DNA of 64,000 bases from an uncultured Lachnospiraceae bacterium (GTDB lineage: Bacteria > Bacillota > Clostridia > Lachnospirales > Lachnospiraceae), in NCBI GenBank assembly GCA_900315945.1, contig ONAZ01000001.1:62001-126000 (forward strand), written 5' to 3'. Positions 43,493 to 52,851 of the stretch are shown piece by piece. How positions within the stretch are numbered: position 1 is the first letter of the stretch; every line of letters begins with the position of its first letter. Made by a program: the position numbers and the translations under genes. The notes under the pieces were generated by a model that had not been told where the DNA came from, searched no databases, and worked only from the letters and a program-made list of their open reading frames with translations.

Positions 43493-45742
43493 CTAAATCA
43501 ACTTCTCATCTATCAGCTTCTTCAACTTGGAAGAACTCGTAGACTCAGTATAGGGGAAGAATACCATATCCACTCCGTGTTGCTCTAAGAATTCTTTCTC
43601 TGCAAGCCAACCCGGGTCGTCAACATAGTCACTACCAGAGAACTGAACATCGAAGCCGTACATCCTCCAAGCGTCCTTGGTTCCTCCAAAATCAAGAGGA
43701 ATCTCTACTACTTCATCAACATAACGACATGCTTCTAACATAGCCTTACGGTCTGCAAATGGAATAAAAGGCGATGTCTTCTTATACTTTACAACACCTT
43801 CATCCGTTACAAGTCCAACTATAAGGTAATCACACTGCTCCTTAGCCAACTTGAATTTCTCAAGATGTCCTACATGGAACAAATCAAATACACCCGCAAT
43901 ATAGCCTGTATGGTATTTCTTAGGGGCGTCATCAACCAAATTATTATCTGCACCTTCGGTCACCCCATCAGTGTTCTTCTTCCTTGGCCTCTCATACATC
44001 TGACTCGGGTCAAATATTCCATAATCCTTAACGCCCATATCCTCTAATTGGTTAACAACAGATAAAAAATTCTTAATGCAAATAATAACCCGATATGTGC
44101 GTTTCTCATATTGTTCTAAAATCTCAGGACCTGTAACTTTAATCCCAAAGAAATCCTTCCCATGATTAACCTTGTTATTGTCTATTACAGCATCAACATT
44201 AAAATCCTTGCCATATTTTTTCATAAACTGATCAGCAAATCTACCCGTTCCAAATATTACAACCTTCTTATTATCTATTCCCTGGAAAATGTTAACAAAA
44301 CGTCGCAAATACTCTTCTGCCGAAAAGTTCATACGAAGACGATTAGAGTATACCTGATTGCTGTCATATCTTTTCTTAGTAAAATATGTGGCAAGCTCCT
44401 TTTCACGACGAAGCTTGGATATAAATTCCCAATGCATGCGGCGCCACTTATCTCTCTTCTCATATAAGCCATATCTCCTAAGTAAATCATCATGAGTAAC
44501 AGATAGCTTTGCTGCCGTTACCACTTCACTTGTACAATCAATGGCCCTGCATATTACAGCATTTATTGGATAATTCTCATCATAGAATTCCTGGTCAAAG
44601 AAAACAAAATCACCATCCACATAAAAACAATTAAGGGGCATCAAGTCATGATACGCCCGTTTATAAATAGGCGCTTCCTCATTCTCATCTACGGACACCT
44701 CTTCAGAAGACTTGCGAATAAGATCGACAAACTCGTCGAGTTTCTCTAAGAACTTCTCTTCACTTTCGAATGCGACCTGTCGAAGATATGCCTGGGCAGT
44801 TGGTGCAGAAATGTATGGCATAAAAAGATTACCATTTTCATCCTTCTTCATATCCACAACTGATAATCCATGCGCTTTCAAATCTTCTGCAATAGATAGC
44901 ATATTATCAACCTTCTGATAACCTTCAGGGTAGGCTGGAACCTTATTAACTACCATATTGCAATCGAAGCCATTCTCCTCATGAATGATGGTAAAGAACG
45001 CATCCTCTTCATCCCTTCCCATACTACTTGTTACCTGTAGTACGTCCAGCTTCTCTTCTGAAAATGTACAGTCAAACAGCAAACAATTCGCCATAGAATG
45101 AAGCATATTATTGTTCTGCAATGAATTATATATGTATTCTTCTTCAAGAAAAACTGTATTGGCATAATTATAGGTTGGAAGAACTCGAATTGAATAATCT
45201 TCCTTTGACTTATAATCATCTCTAAGAATCAATTGTGTATTAGAAAAATCAGGAAACAGAGAATAGTTTTGATGATTAAATCCAACGCTTTCTAATACAT
45301 CTATTATAGATGCCTTATCATAGCATTTCCCTAAGAATTTATCTTCCTTCTTACTATAGGCTCTTCTGTAATTCTCTATTCCATCATAGTTTTGCTTAGT
45401 ATATGGATCTCTATCTCCAAAGAAATAGCGAACGCCAAGACGGTTATTGAAGCCAAGAATCATGTGACCGTCTTCGAGTAAGCATTTTGACAAATGTGTA
45501 ATTGCACCAAGAACATCTTTTAGAACTTCCAGAGATTCAATTGCTATGATGTAATCGTATGATTGGTTAATATCATACACATTCTCAGCATTAACACTCT
45601 CCATCACTAAATCCATTTCTTCAAGCATCTCAAAAAGAGGGTCTGTATCATCCCCTACAAAAAGTACAGACGCACCCTCTTTAAACGAATACCATTTTAA
45701 TGTTCCTTTTCTAATTTCTCTGATTCTTTGTTCTGTGTTCAT
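43493..45742 (-). CDS. Multidomain protein: methyltransferase-like, kinase-like, Rossmann-like module and TagD-type cytidylyltransferase
   Basis: About 749 residues. The N-terminal 200 resemble a class I methyltransferase of glycan clusters (SVLFVGDDTDPLFEML, LLEDGHMILGFNNRLGVRYFFG). A middle part with LMPLNCFYVDGDFVFFDQEFY recalls LPS-kinase-like folds. Near residue 530 is the shared module (VVIFGTGRFADQFMKKYGKD, AVIDNN). The C-terminal 150 are a cytidylyltransferase: GVFDLFHVGHLEKF with the HxGH motif, and YTESTSSSKLKKLI. That domain would make CDP-glycerol or a related CDP-alcohol for the transferase encoded at 59352. The start at 45742 is an ATG with a weak AGAAAG site. Confidence 0.75.
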   Translation of the reverse strand: MNTEQRIREIRKGTLKWYSFKEGASVLFVGDDTDPLFEMLEEMDLVMESVNAENVYDINQSYDYIIAIESLEVLKDVLGAITHLSKCLLEDGHMILGFNNRLGVRYFFGDRDPYTKQNYDGIENYRRAYSKKEDKFLGKCYDKASIIDVLESVGFNHQNYSLFPDFSNTQLILRDDYKSKEDYSIRVLPTYNYANTVFLEEEYIYNSLQNNNMLHSMANCLLFDCTFSEEKLDVLQVTSSMGRDEEDAFFTIIHEENGFDCNMVVNKVPAYPEGYQKVDNMLSIAEDLKAHGLSVVDMKKDENGNLFMPYISAPTAQAYLRQVAFESEEKFLEKLDEFVDLIRKSSEEVSVDENEEAPIYKRAYHDLMPLNCFYVDGDFVFFDQEFYDENYPINAVICRAIDCTSEVVTAAKLSVTHDDLLRRYGLYEKRDKWRRMHWEFISKLRREKELATYFTKKRYDSNQVYSNRLRMNFSAEEYLRRFVNIFQGIDNKKVVIFGTGRFADQFMKKYGKDFNVDAVIDNNKVNHGKDFFGIKVTGPEILEQYEKRTYRVIICIKNFLSVVNQLEDMGVKDYGIFDPSQMYERPRKKNTDGVTEGADNNLVDDAPKKYHTGYIAGVFDLFHVGHLEKFKLAKEQCDYLIVGLVTDEGVVKYKKTSPFIPFADRKAMLEACRYVDEVVEIPLDFGGTKDAWRMYGFDVQFSGSDYVDDPGWLAEKEFLEQHGVDMVFFPYTESTSSSKLKKLIDEKLI

Positions 45743-45853
45743 AGCTTTTTTCTTTCTATATATTAACAATTGTTATTCGTTTTATAAGTCTATAGCAATT
45801 CTCTACTATAAATTTTTTCACTGTTTTGATGAGTTTTCAAACAAATAAACACC

Positions 45854-45888
45854 AAAAATCACTGTTTTTTCAAAAAACAGTGATTTTT
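45854..45888. terminator. Intrinsic terminator hairpin, second copy of the AAAATCACTG type
   Basis: AAAAATCACTGTTTTTT and AAAAAACAGTGATTTTT form a 17-bp perfect stem around one base. It abuts the stop codon of the DUF4422 gene and has T-tracts on both strands. The stem is nearly identical to that at 38815-38844. Confidence 0.8.
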
Positions 45889-45889
45889 T

Positions 45890-47059
45890 CTATGGAACAT
45901 ACACCGGTAACGACTTCAATTTCTTAGGATTATGGTGAAGCCACACAGAAAGCATACGTTCCGCAAAAAAACCTATAGTTCTTTTATCCTGTCCTTCGTA
46001 ATTATCTGCGTCAAATTCTTCAGCTGCCGGAAGCAAAAAGGAAAACAACCATGAACAATACTCATCGAATAATTCCCATGTTGTGATAAACATGTTGTAA
46101 TAGCAAAGGTTGTGTCCATTCATCACATCATAAAAATCTTCCAAGTATTCTTGCTGATATTCTTTTATGCTCTTCTCTATCAAGTAGTATCCCGTGTCAA
46201 CGGCATCTATACTCAAGGGCATTTTTAAAATATCATAATTAGAATGTTCCTCGAAAAACTGCTCATTGACAATTATTTCTACATCTTTCAAGTATTCTTT
46301 TACTGTTTGAGGTTTTAAAACATTCTCAAAACAGGCAATTTCATTATCACAAAAAAACCTACGGTAGTGACAAAAACCAACAATATCAGACATTCTATTC
46401 TTCCATACCCAATATATAGCTGTCATCTCATTAATTTTACTATTTAAGGAGCTTATACTTGTCCCACAATAATCGTCAAGAACCCCCTCCTTCTTGTATC
46501 CACCTACTGAAACAGGAATGTAGGAAGGAAATCCTGGAAAACAATAATCTTTATGGGTCACAACATAAATATTCAAGCCATCTACCAACCTTGGCTCATC
46601 CCATTTCTTTTGATAAAAATCAAAAAAAGCAGTTGTATAACGTTTATAACCATTCTGCGTTATTTTTTTTATGTATTTTATCTCGCTTATAATATCATAA
46701 AATATTTCTGTTTCACTTCCAAACAGCTCAAATATTCTTTTTTCTTCAAATTCATCTCTATTGGAATTATTAATCTTTAAAAGAAGTTGTATTGACACTA
46801 TCTTCAGCGAATCAATTCCATTTTCACAAATAAGTTGCTGCTTTATAGATTCAAACATGGCTACAGATGTTATTACAACATAATCATACTCATATTCTTT
46901 AATATCTTCGGGCGCAATAAATGGACATATAAATCTTTCTTTCTCAATAGGTAATATTTCATCTACCCTTTTATCTGCAATACAAACAAGGTCAAACTCT
47001 ATCAAATTATTATATTGTTTTTTTAAGTTTTTGCCAAAACCATATAAAACTACTCTCAT
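45890..47059 (-). CDS. DUF4422 glycosyltransferase-like protein with N-terminal Rossmann-like module
   Basis: The 389-aa protein begins with the shared module (MRVVLYGFGKNLKKQY, IADKR, YDYVVITSV; residues 1-105). From about 140 it is a DUF4422 domain: IYVVTHKDYCFPG, MTAIYWVWKN, VGFCHYRRFF near residue 225, YYNMFITTWELFDEYC near 322 and ERMLSVWL. It is a relative of the gene cut by the left window edge, which lacks the extra module. The start overlaps the stop of the GT8 gene by 4 bp, so translation is likely coupled. Confidence 0.82.
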   Translation of the reverse strand: MRVVLYGFGKNLKKQYNNLIEFDLVCIADKRVDEILPIEKERFICPFIAPEDIKEYEYDYVVITSVAMFESIKQQLICENGIDSLKIVSIQLLLKINNSNRDEFEEKRIFELFGSETEIFYDIISEIKYIKKITQNGYKRYTTAFFDFYQKKWDEPRLVDGLNIYVVTHKDYCFPGFPSYIPVSVGGYKKEGVLDDYCGTSISSLNSKINEMTAIYWVWKNRMSDIVGFCHYRRFFCDNEIACFENVLKPQTVKEYLKDVEIIVNEQFFEEHSNYDILKMPLSIDAVDTGYYLIEKSIKEYQQEYLEDFYDVMNGHNLCYYNMFITTWELFDEYCSWLFSFLLPAAEEFDADNYEGQDKRTIGFFAERMLSVWLHHNPKKLKSLPVYVP

Positions 47060-48252
47060 ATCACCTTATCTAAATAGTCCTTCATCCAGTTATCCGAATA
47101 AATCATTTCCGTCACACAAGCATAATCTTTATATTCAACAAAGCCGTTATGTTTTAAAACTTTACTTATTTCTTCATAGTGATTATAAGCTAAAACCACT
47201 ACATAAGCATCTTTACACAGCATTTTATAATTTAAATCGCAAACACAATATCCATCTATTCTAGTTCCTGTTAACTCCTCATTTGAATCAACGAAACACA
47301 CTTCCTTGTCAGAAAAATCTACGATATTTTTCACTTCCTTGTATCCTGATGTAATTTTTGCTCCCCAAAATACAATATTTGATACACTTTTTACTTTTTC
47401 TAATATGTCATCAACCAATTGACGTTTTTTTCGTTCTTTTTCCCTAGCCCCATCAGCCAATTCCTTGATTTTGATTCCTTTTCCAAAAGGCGTCTCCTTC
47501 AAAATATCAAAGTATAATATGTCATAATACTCCATATTAATCAGATGCGGAAAATCACCTGCAAAATGGTAAATACAAGAGCCAAACTCTTTTTCGTTCT
47601 TCTCTCTTAGTTTTGACGTGTAACTATTGAACCTATTCTCAATCACACCCTGTTGTCCATCAAGAACATAATTTATCGCATCCTCATCATTCCACATGCA
47701 ATCAGGATGTGCTTTTAAATATGCAGTGGTTTCATTGAAGAAATCATATTTTCTTCGTATACCTTCTAGATTAAACAGCAACACTCCTGCATTAATATAT
47801 GTGTCTTCATCAACACCTTGTTCAAATATTGGGTTATCATAATGCAATTCTTTACGACCGAGAATAAGCTTATTTCCAAAATTCATATTCCACAATTCAG
47901 AAATATCCATATCTACGACTATATCAGAATCAAGGTATAAAACCTTATCTATATCACTTGAAAGAACCTTCGGAATTAACAATCGAAACATCGTTCCAAC
48001 AGTGAATGTATTGATATTTTTTAGTTTTTTCCACTCATCAACTACATCTATTGAAAAGTATTCTATACTGTGACCATACTTACTAATCATAGAATCAAAT
48101 CTATGCTTGCTTTCGTTACTCAACGTCTCATCATGTAGTAGAAAAACTCTTACCTTCTCCTCTGTACACAAAAAAGCAGACAACATTGCCACTGCGGTGT
48201 ATTTTGCATATGTGCCTTTTTCATCATGTAACGCAAAACAAATATTTATCAT
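47056..48252 (-). CDS. Family 8 glycosyltransferase with C-terminal Rossmann-like module
   Basis: The 398-aa protein starts INICFALHDEKGTYAKYTAVAMLS and carries the GT8 DxD motif in VLYLDSDIVVDMDISELW near residue 103, followed by INAGVLLFNLEGIR near 150, DQ-like WNDEDAINYVL and a late HFAGDFPH. GT8 enzymes are retaining transferases using UDP-glucose or UDP-galactose. After residue 285 the chain continues into the shared module (NIVFWGAKITSGYK, VCFVDSNEEL, AYVVVLAYNHY). The ribosome binding site is AGGGGA. Donor and acceptor unknown. Confidence 0.85.
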   Translation of the reverse strand: MINICFALHDEKGTYAKYTAVAMLSAFLCTEEKVRVFLLHDETLSNESKHRFDSMISKYGHSIEYFSIDVVDEWKKLKNINTFTVGTMFRLLIPKVLSSDIDKVLYLDSDIVVDMDISELWNMNFGNKLILGRKELHYDNPIFEQGVDEDTYINAGVLLFNLEGIRRKYDFFNETTAYLKAHPDCMWNDEDAINYVLDGQQGVIENRFNSYTSKLREKNEKEFGSCIYHFAGDFPHLINMEYYDILYFDILKETPFGKGIKIKELADGAREKERKKRQLVDDILEKVKSVSNIVFWGAKITSGYKEVKNIVDFSDKEVCFVDSNEELTGTRIDGYCVCDLNYKMLCKDAYVVVLAYNHYEEISKVLKHNGFVEYKDYACVTEMIYSDNWMKDYLDKVI

Positions 48253-48253
48253 T

Positions 48254-49420
48254 CTATCCCCTATTATTCCAACTTCCTAATATTATTTCATCATCAAATG
48301 GTCTACACGGCATATCCAAAGAAATTGGCAAATTGACTTTTATACTTTCCTTTAAATCATATCGCTTTTTATTTAATAAAGTGATTTCTAATGTATCTGG
48401 ATATGGAACACCATCTACATATATTACATCTCCATAATTATTCGCATGTACATGAATAACACCAAATAAGGATGTAAGTTTTTTGAGTGCCTTTTCTATC
48501 AAATCATTCTGGCATAAACTATTAAGATTATGTAATTCCATAACAAGCTGATCAAATCTATTGAGCAATTCCAAATCAGAATTAAGGATAAAACCATATT
48601 CCGCACCCTCAACATCCATTTTCAGTATCATATTATTATTGTGTAAATGTTCATTCCTATTTACTAAACTCTGTAGAGTTTCTAAATCTCCTTTTGAAGA
48701 ATCTGTGTCAGATATTCCTTTTTTAAAAAAATGAAATTCTTTTCTTTCATATGGAAGATTATTAATTGTATGATCATACATGTATACTTCATAACCCATA
48801 TCAGCCATATCATTATCCCATGATACGTCCGAACTAATACCAAATGAGTATGCAACTTTTTTAATTTTTTCTTTCAAGTCGCCATACATTATATATCCGC
48901 CATCATTCTTTTTTCCAACTCTTATTAGTTTATCGCTAGCACAATCATTAATTGTCAAGAAATGATTAACACTATGCCATCTTTCAAAAAACACGACCCC
49001 CAACATCTCTAGTGCTTTTTCACTGGTTATCTGAATCATTCTACTGCCTTCTGATTGTTCCGATATCTTAAATAAAACAGGTACAGAATGGTGCGTACAT
49101 ATAATATTATTATCTATGAAACCTTTTCCTTTAAGAAAACTAACAATTTTCTTCTGCTCAATTTTATTTGCAACAGATACTACAACTTTTACATTATCTT
49201 TGTATTCTAATTCTTCAGGTGAGACTACTGGAAATGTATTTCTATCGAATAAAGCTGCATTTTTATCAACAATACCTTTTACCTCGCAATAATTGTTTTG
49301 AAGAATTTGCTGGTAATACTGCTTTCCAACTTTTCCAAAACCATATATTATTACAGTGTCTCCCTTATCAATTTTCTCATAAGGAAATAGGTAAAAAGAC
49401 TGTTCATATTTAGTTTCCAT
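48254..49420 (-). CDS. FkbM-like methyltransferase with N-terminal Rossmann-like module
   Basis: The 388-aa protein begins with the shared module (DTVIIYGFGKVGKQYY near residue 18, GIVDKNAALFD, VKVVVSVANK). The C-terminal half resembles FkbM/Methyltransf_21 proteins: YSFGISSDVSWDNDMA, VYMYDHTI, MILKMDVEGAEYGFI near residue 268 and RFDQLVMELHNL. Such enzymes O-methylate sugars, but a few members act on other groups. It lies 1 bp from the GT8 gene and 1 bp from the next one, so this is a tight operon. Confidence 0.75.
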   Translation of the reverse strand: METKYEQSFYLFPYEKIDKGDTVIIYGFGKVGKQYYQQILQNNYCEVKGIVDKNAALFDRNTFPVVSPEELEYKDNVKVVVSVANKIEQKKIVSFLKGKGFIDNNIICTHHSVPVLFKISEQSEGSRMIQITSEKALEMLGVVFFERWHSVNHFLTINDCASDKLIRVGKKNDGGYIMYGDLKEKIKKVAYSFGISSDVSWDNDMADMGYEVYMYDHTINNLPYERKEFHFFKKGISDTDSSKGDLETLQSLVNRNEHLHNNNMILKMDVEGAEYGFILNSDLELLNRFDQLVMELHNLNSLCQNDLIEKALKKLTSLFGVIHVHANNYGDVIYVDGVPYPDTLEITLLNKKRYDLKESIKVNLPISLDMPCRPFDDEIILGSWNNRG

Positions 49421-49421
49421 T

Positions 49422-50543
49422 TCACTCTACTCCTTTTTTAGTAAAAACTTTGATCCAACGATTAATATCCGCATATCTCTTCTTAATTACTTCTTTGTTA
49501 TCATTTGAAAGCCATGTTCCACCGTGATGATGGATTGTATATGTATTATTTGTCTTATAAATAATGCCCGTTTCAAAACTTTTTGCGCTTAAACATTCAA
49601 AGGGATATACTGTTATATTTTCTATCTTTTGATACTGACCATTCGTCACTAAACCATGCTTCTTCAGAACGTCTGTATATACCACAGGACATATTTCTCT
49701 AATATTGTATGTTCCATCCTCAAGGATAAATGGCTTATCTAAATATTCACCCCTAATTTTCTCAAATACCTTATTACCTTGTCTAGAACCAAAGCCCGAA
49801 CCACAATCCACATGTTGCATGCTTTCGAAACCCAAGTATGCTTCATTTCTTAACAAATCATCTAACGGTTTAATAACTTCAACATCCATATCCATATAAA
49901 TACCACCATATCTATATATCACATCAACTCTGGAATAATCTGAAGCTATAGACCAATTCTTCGAACTAATTGCCTCATCAAAGAATCGGCACCCTTTAGA
50001 GTTATAATCATTTAAAGACCATATACGCACTTCATAATCCGGACAGTATTTCTTCCATGATTTCATACATTCTAAATACTTTTCTGGAATAGGATCGTTT
50101 GAAAACCAAAATGTATTTATAATTCGAGGTATCTTCTCTTCTCCTTTGTCCTTTATGGTGTCATCAAAACCCTCTGTCAATAATAAACTGTCGTCTTGGA
50201 ACAATCCACCCAAAACACTCCCTGGAATAGTTTCCATGTCTTTTAATTTTGGATTAGACAGAATGTATTCTTCCATCTCTCTGTAATTCTTGGCAGTATA
50301 TACTAGCATGGTATTTAAATCTACTACTTCTTCAAGCTGTTCTATCCCAATCCTAGATGCATTACTTAATAATTGATCATGAGACAATAATACTAATTCA
50401 TCTTTGTCAACTAAAAACTTTATATTGGAAAGCAATTCATTTTTTTTGAAAAACGGAAGCATAGTGTTATTAAAATACTTCCCTAGCCCCCAGCATATAA
50501 TGTTTTTTCCACGCAAATAATTTACAGCTCTTTCAATAATCAT
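49422..50543 (-). CDS. GT32-like glycosyltransferase (DXD sugar-binding) with N-terminal Rossmann-like module
   Basis: The 373-aa protein begins MIIERAVNYLRGKNIICWGLGKYF, a variant of the shared module (residues 15-110). From residue 138 it follows the Gly_transf_sug family: IPRIINTFWFSNDPIPEKYLECM, YEVRIWSLNDYN and the DxD motif in VIYRYGGIYMDMDVEVIKPL near 212, then TIHHHGGTW near the end. These enzymes transfer hexoses such as galactose or mannose. A paralogue is encoded at 58067-59095. Its start overlaps the GT2 stop by 4 bp. Confidence 0.85.
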   Translation of the reverse strand: MIIERAVNYLRGKNIICWGLGKYFNNTMLPFFKKNELLSNIKFLVDKDELVLLSHDQLLSNASRIGIEQLEEVVDLNTMLVYTAKNYREMEEYILSNPKLKDMETIPGSVLGGLFQDDSLLLTEGFDDTIKDKGEEKIPRIINTFWFSNDPIPEKYLECMKSWKKYCPDYEVRIWSLNDYNSKGCRFFDEAISSKNWSIASDYSRVDVIYRYGGIYMDMDVEVIKPLDDLLRNEAYLGFESMQHVDCGSGFGSRQGNKVFEKIRGEYLDKPFILEDGTYNIREICPVVYTDVLKKHGLVTNGQYQKIENITVYPFECLSAKSFETGIIYKTNNTYTIHHHGGTWLSNDNKEVIKKRYADINRWIKVFTKKGVE

Positions 50544-51706
50544 AACTCAGAATTCTCAAATACTTTCTTGGGTTTACACCACAATATTTTTTCTCTATCT
50601 ATGCCCATATCACTTAATGTCCTAATCATTTCTTGGGCAACATTTTCATTATTCACACATATTAAAACAATGTCAAACTCTATTGAGTGTATATGATCAA
50701 TTCTTTGAACCTCAAAAAATTCAAACTTATACTTTTCAGTACATTTATCTATCCACGCCACAATCTCAATCTGAGGATATTTTGATAACTGTGTGTAATA
50801 ATCTTGACCAATTATTCCTGCTCCGTAAAGAACTATTTTTTTTCCTAGCAGCTTCGTCATATCTTCTAACTCATATAACTGTACTACATATCTTTTCTCA
50901 CAATCACTCTTCAAGAAAAAAGCCACTTGCTGTTTCACCCTATAATCTAGCATTTTCTCATAACTTGCAATTTCTTGTGTTTTATCTAGAATATTGCTAA
51001 TCTCTTTCACTAAAGATAACTCATTCGTAACCATTTCTCTAAAACTTCTATGAGTTAATGAGTCTTTCCTAACTACATAATGATAATTTACCAGGTCAGA
51101 AATCAACATACATTTTGCTTCTAAAAAGCAATGTATCGCACATAGCAAGTCTTCACCAAATGACTGATAATCTGGAACCCTTTCATAACACTTTCTTATA
51201 AACTCTGCCTTAAATATTTTTGACCATATAGAAGTTGCAACATCATATTTAAAGCTTATTCCAATTTGTTCAGCAACTAATTCTTTTCTACTTTCATCAT
51301 CTAGTTTTAACAACATATTATTTTTATTATGTACAACCTTATCTTCTATATAATAACCTGTTGAAACAAAATCTACATTATATCCTTGAATTAGCTCTAA
51401 CATTTTCTCACAAAAAGTCTCATCTACATAATCATCTCCATCCACAAAACATATATATTCTCCCATTGCTTCCTTTAACGCTCTTTTTCTCGCTCTAACT
51501 AGTCCTTTATTCTCTTGATGTATCACTCTAAAACGAGAATCAACACAAGCATACTCTTCACAAATCTTTCCTGAACTATCCGTAGACCCATCATCTACGC
51601 ATATTATTTCTATATCCTGTATAGTCTGATTTTTTAGACTGCTTAAACACTTGTTCAAATATTTCTCAACATTATATATTGCAACCAAAACGGAAACCGT
51701 CGTCAT
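50540..51706 (-). CDS. Family 2 glycosyltransferase with C-terminal Rossmann-like module
   Basis: The 388-aa protein has the GT2 domain at the N-terminus: VSVLVAIYNVEKYLNKCLSS, IICVDDGSTDSSGKIC near residue 34, VIHQENKGLVRARK and YICFVDGDDYVDETF near 87 with the metal-binding DD. From about 290 it carries the shared module KIVLYGAGIIGQDYYTQL, AWIDKC, IVLICVNN. GT2 enzymes are inverting transferases at the cytoplasmic membrane face. The start has GGAGACG upstream. Confidence 0.88.
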   Translation of the reverse strand: MTTVSVLVAIYNVEKYLNKCLSSLKNQTIQDIEIICVDDGSTDSSGKICEEYACVDSRFRVIHQENKGLVRARKRALKEAMGEYICFVDGDDYVDETFCEKMLELIQGYNVDFVSTGYYIEDKVVHNKNNMLLKLDDESRKELVAEQIGISFKYDVATSIWSKIFKAEFIRKCYERVPDYQSFGEDLLCAIHCFLEAKCMLISDLVNYHYVVRKDSLTHRSFREMVTNELSLVKEISNILDKTQEIASYEKMLDYRVKQQVAFFLKSDCEKRYVVQLYELEDMTKLLGKKIVLYGAGIIGQDYYTQLSKYPQIEIVAWIDKCTEKYKFEFFEVQRIDHIHSIEFDIVLICVNNENVAQEMIRTLSDMGIDREKILWCKPKKVFENSEL

Positions 51707-51726
51707 CCACTCGTCTCCTTTTCATA

Positions 51727-52830
51727 TTAACTCATTTTTCTACAGTAACTTATATAATCATCTGCAACTCGTTCCATCGTATAATACTCCGAATAACTCT
51801 TTATATAGTCTTCATCCCAGTCTTTTTCATACCATTCAACAATAGCTCTTGCTAAAGCTTGATCCGTATGCTCTTTTACTAGAATAGCCACTTTAGAATC
51901 ATTTATATCATATGCTGTTTCATTATCTGCAAACATAATAACTGGTTTCCCATATTGAAGCATTTCTAATACAGCCAAACTCAATCCTTCATGTAAGCTT
52001 GGCAATGCAAGTCCATCTGCTCCACTATACACCTTAGGCATGTCATGTCTAGGCTTTGTACCTATGTATGTTACATTATCGTCTAATTTGTTTTTCTTTA
52101 TTTCTTCCTTCATTTTTTTTAATATTGGATACTTTACGGATTCTTTGCCGCAAAACACTATTTCAATATTTCTTTTCAGTTTCTCAGGCAATAAAGAAAA
52201 GGCTCTCACAAGTTGTATCTGGTTCTTTCTAGGCTGAAGAGATGCCGAGCATAATAGTGTTTTCTTGTTTTTTTTCTTCCTATCCAAAAACTCATCTGAT
52301 GCATTCCTAGGAACTCCATTTAGTATTACGCTCACATTTTTTTCTTCTATATTAGGACACTTAGATAATAGATCCTCTTTCATTTTAGAACCTACCATAA
52401 TTACCTTTAAATCATCTACCAAAAAAATACCATCCTTATTCAACAAATGACACACAAATGAAAATGGCCTTTTTAATCTTCTACAAATATTCACACAGTT
52501 AAAGCAAAACTCTCCCCCACCTTGTATTAAAATATAGTCAAAAGAGTTATTTATTAACAATTCTTCAAAGCATTTAGAAAGACTCCTTTGCCATACATCA
52601 ATATTATCCTTTGTTCTTTCTCCTAAAACATACTCCGAATTTCCTAAAACCTCAATATGTCCGTATTGCATGTCGTTCAAAGATATAGCACCTTGAAACA
52701 AATAAGCCTCCTCTTTTCTACCTATATACTCAGCAATATCAGAAATCATAATTGCTCCACCATTACGCGCTATTTCAAATCCAAAATCCGTTTTAGAAAA
52801 AATACTCCATGCAACTGTTAATATTCTCAT
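51727..52830 (-). CDS. GT4-type glycosyltransferase
   Basis: The 367-aa protein has the GT-B fold: an N-terminal ILTVAWSIFSKTDFGFEIARNGGA, a linker, and a C-terminal Glycos_transf_1 domain with LLCSASLQPRKNQIQLVRAFSLL near residue 190, VTYIGTKPRHDMPKVYSGADGLALPSLHEGLSLAVLEML-like blocks near 255-285, where the E..S..VLE motif is visible. It lacks the extra module seen in its neighbours. It is 20 bp upstream of the GT2 gene in map order and downstream of neuB in transcription order. Confidence 0.88.
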   Translation of the reverse strand: MRILTVAWSIFSKTDFGFEIARNGGAIMISDIAEYIGRKEEAYLFQGAISLNDMQYGHIEVLGNSEYVLGERTKDNIDVWQRSLSKCFEELLINNSFDYILIQGGGEFCFNCVNICRRLKRPFSFVCHLLNKDGIFLVDDLKVIMVGSKMKEDLLSKCPNIEEKNVSVILNGVPRNASDEFLDRKKKNKKTLLCSASLQPRKNQIQLVRAFSLLPEKLKRNIEIVFCGKESVKYPILKKMKEEIKKNKLDDNVTYIGTKPRHDMPKVYSGADGLALPSLHEGLSLAVLEMLQYGKPVIMFADNETAYDINDSKVAILVKEHTDQALARAIVEWYEKDWDEDYIKSYSEYYTMERVADDYISYCRKMS

Positions 52831-52851
52831 TGTTTAGCCACCACACATTCT

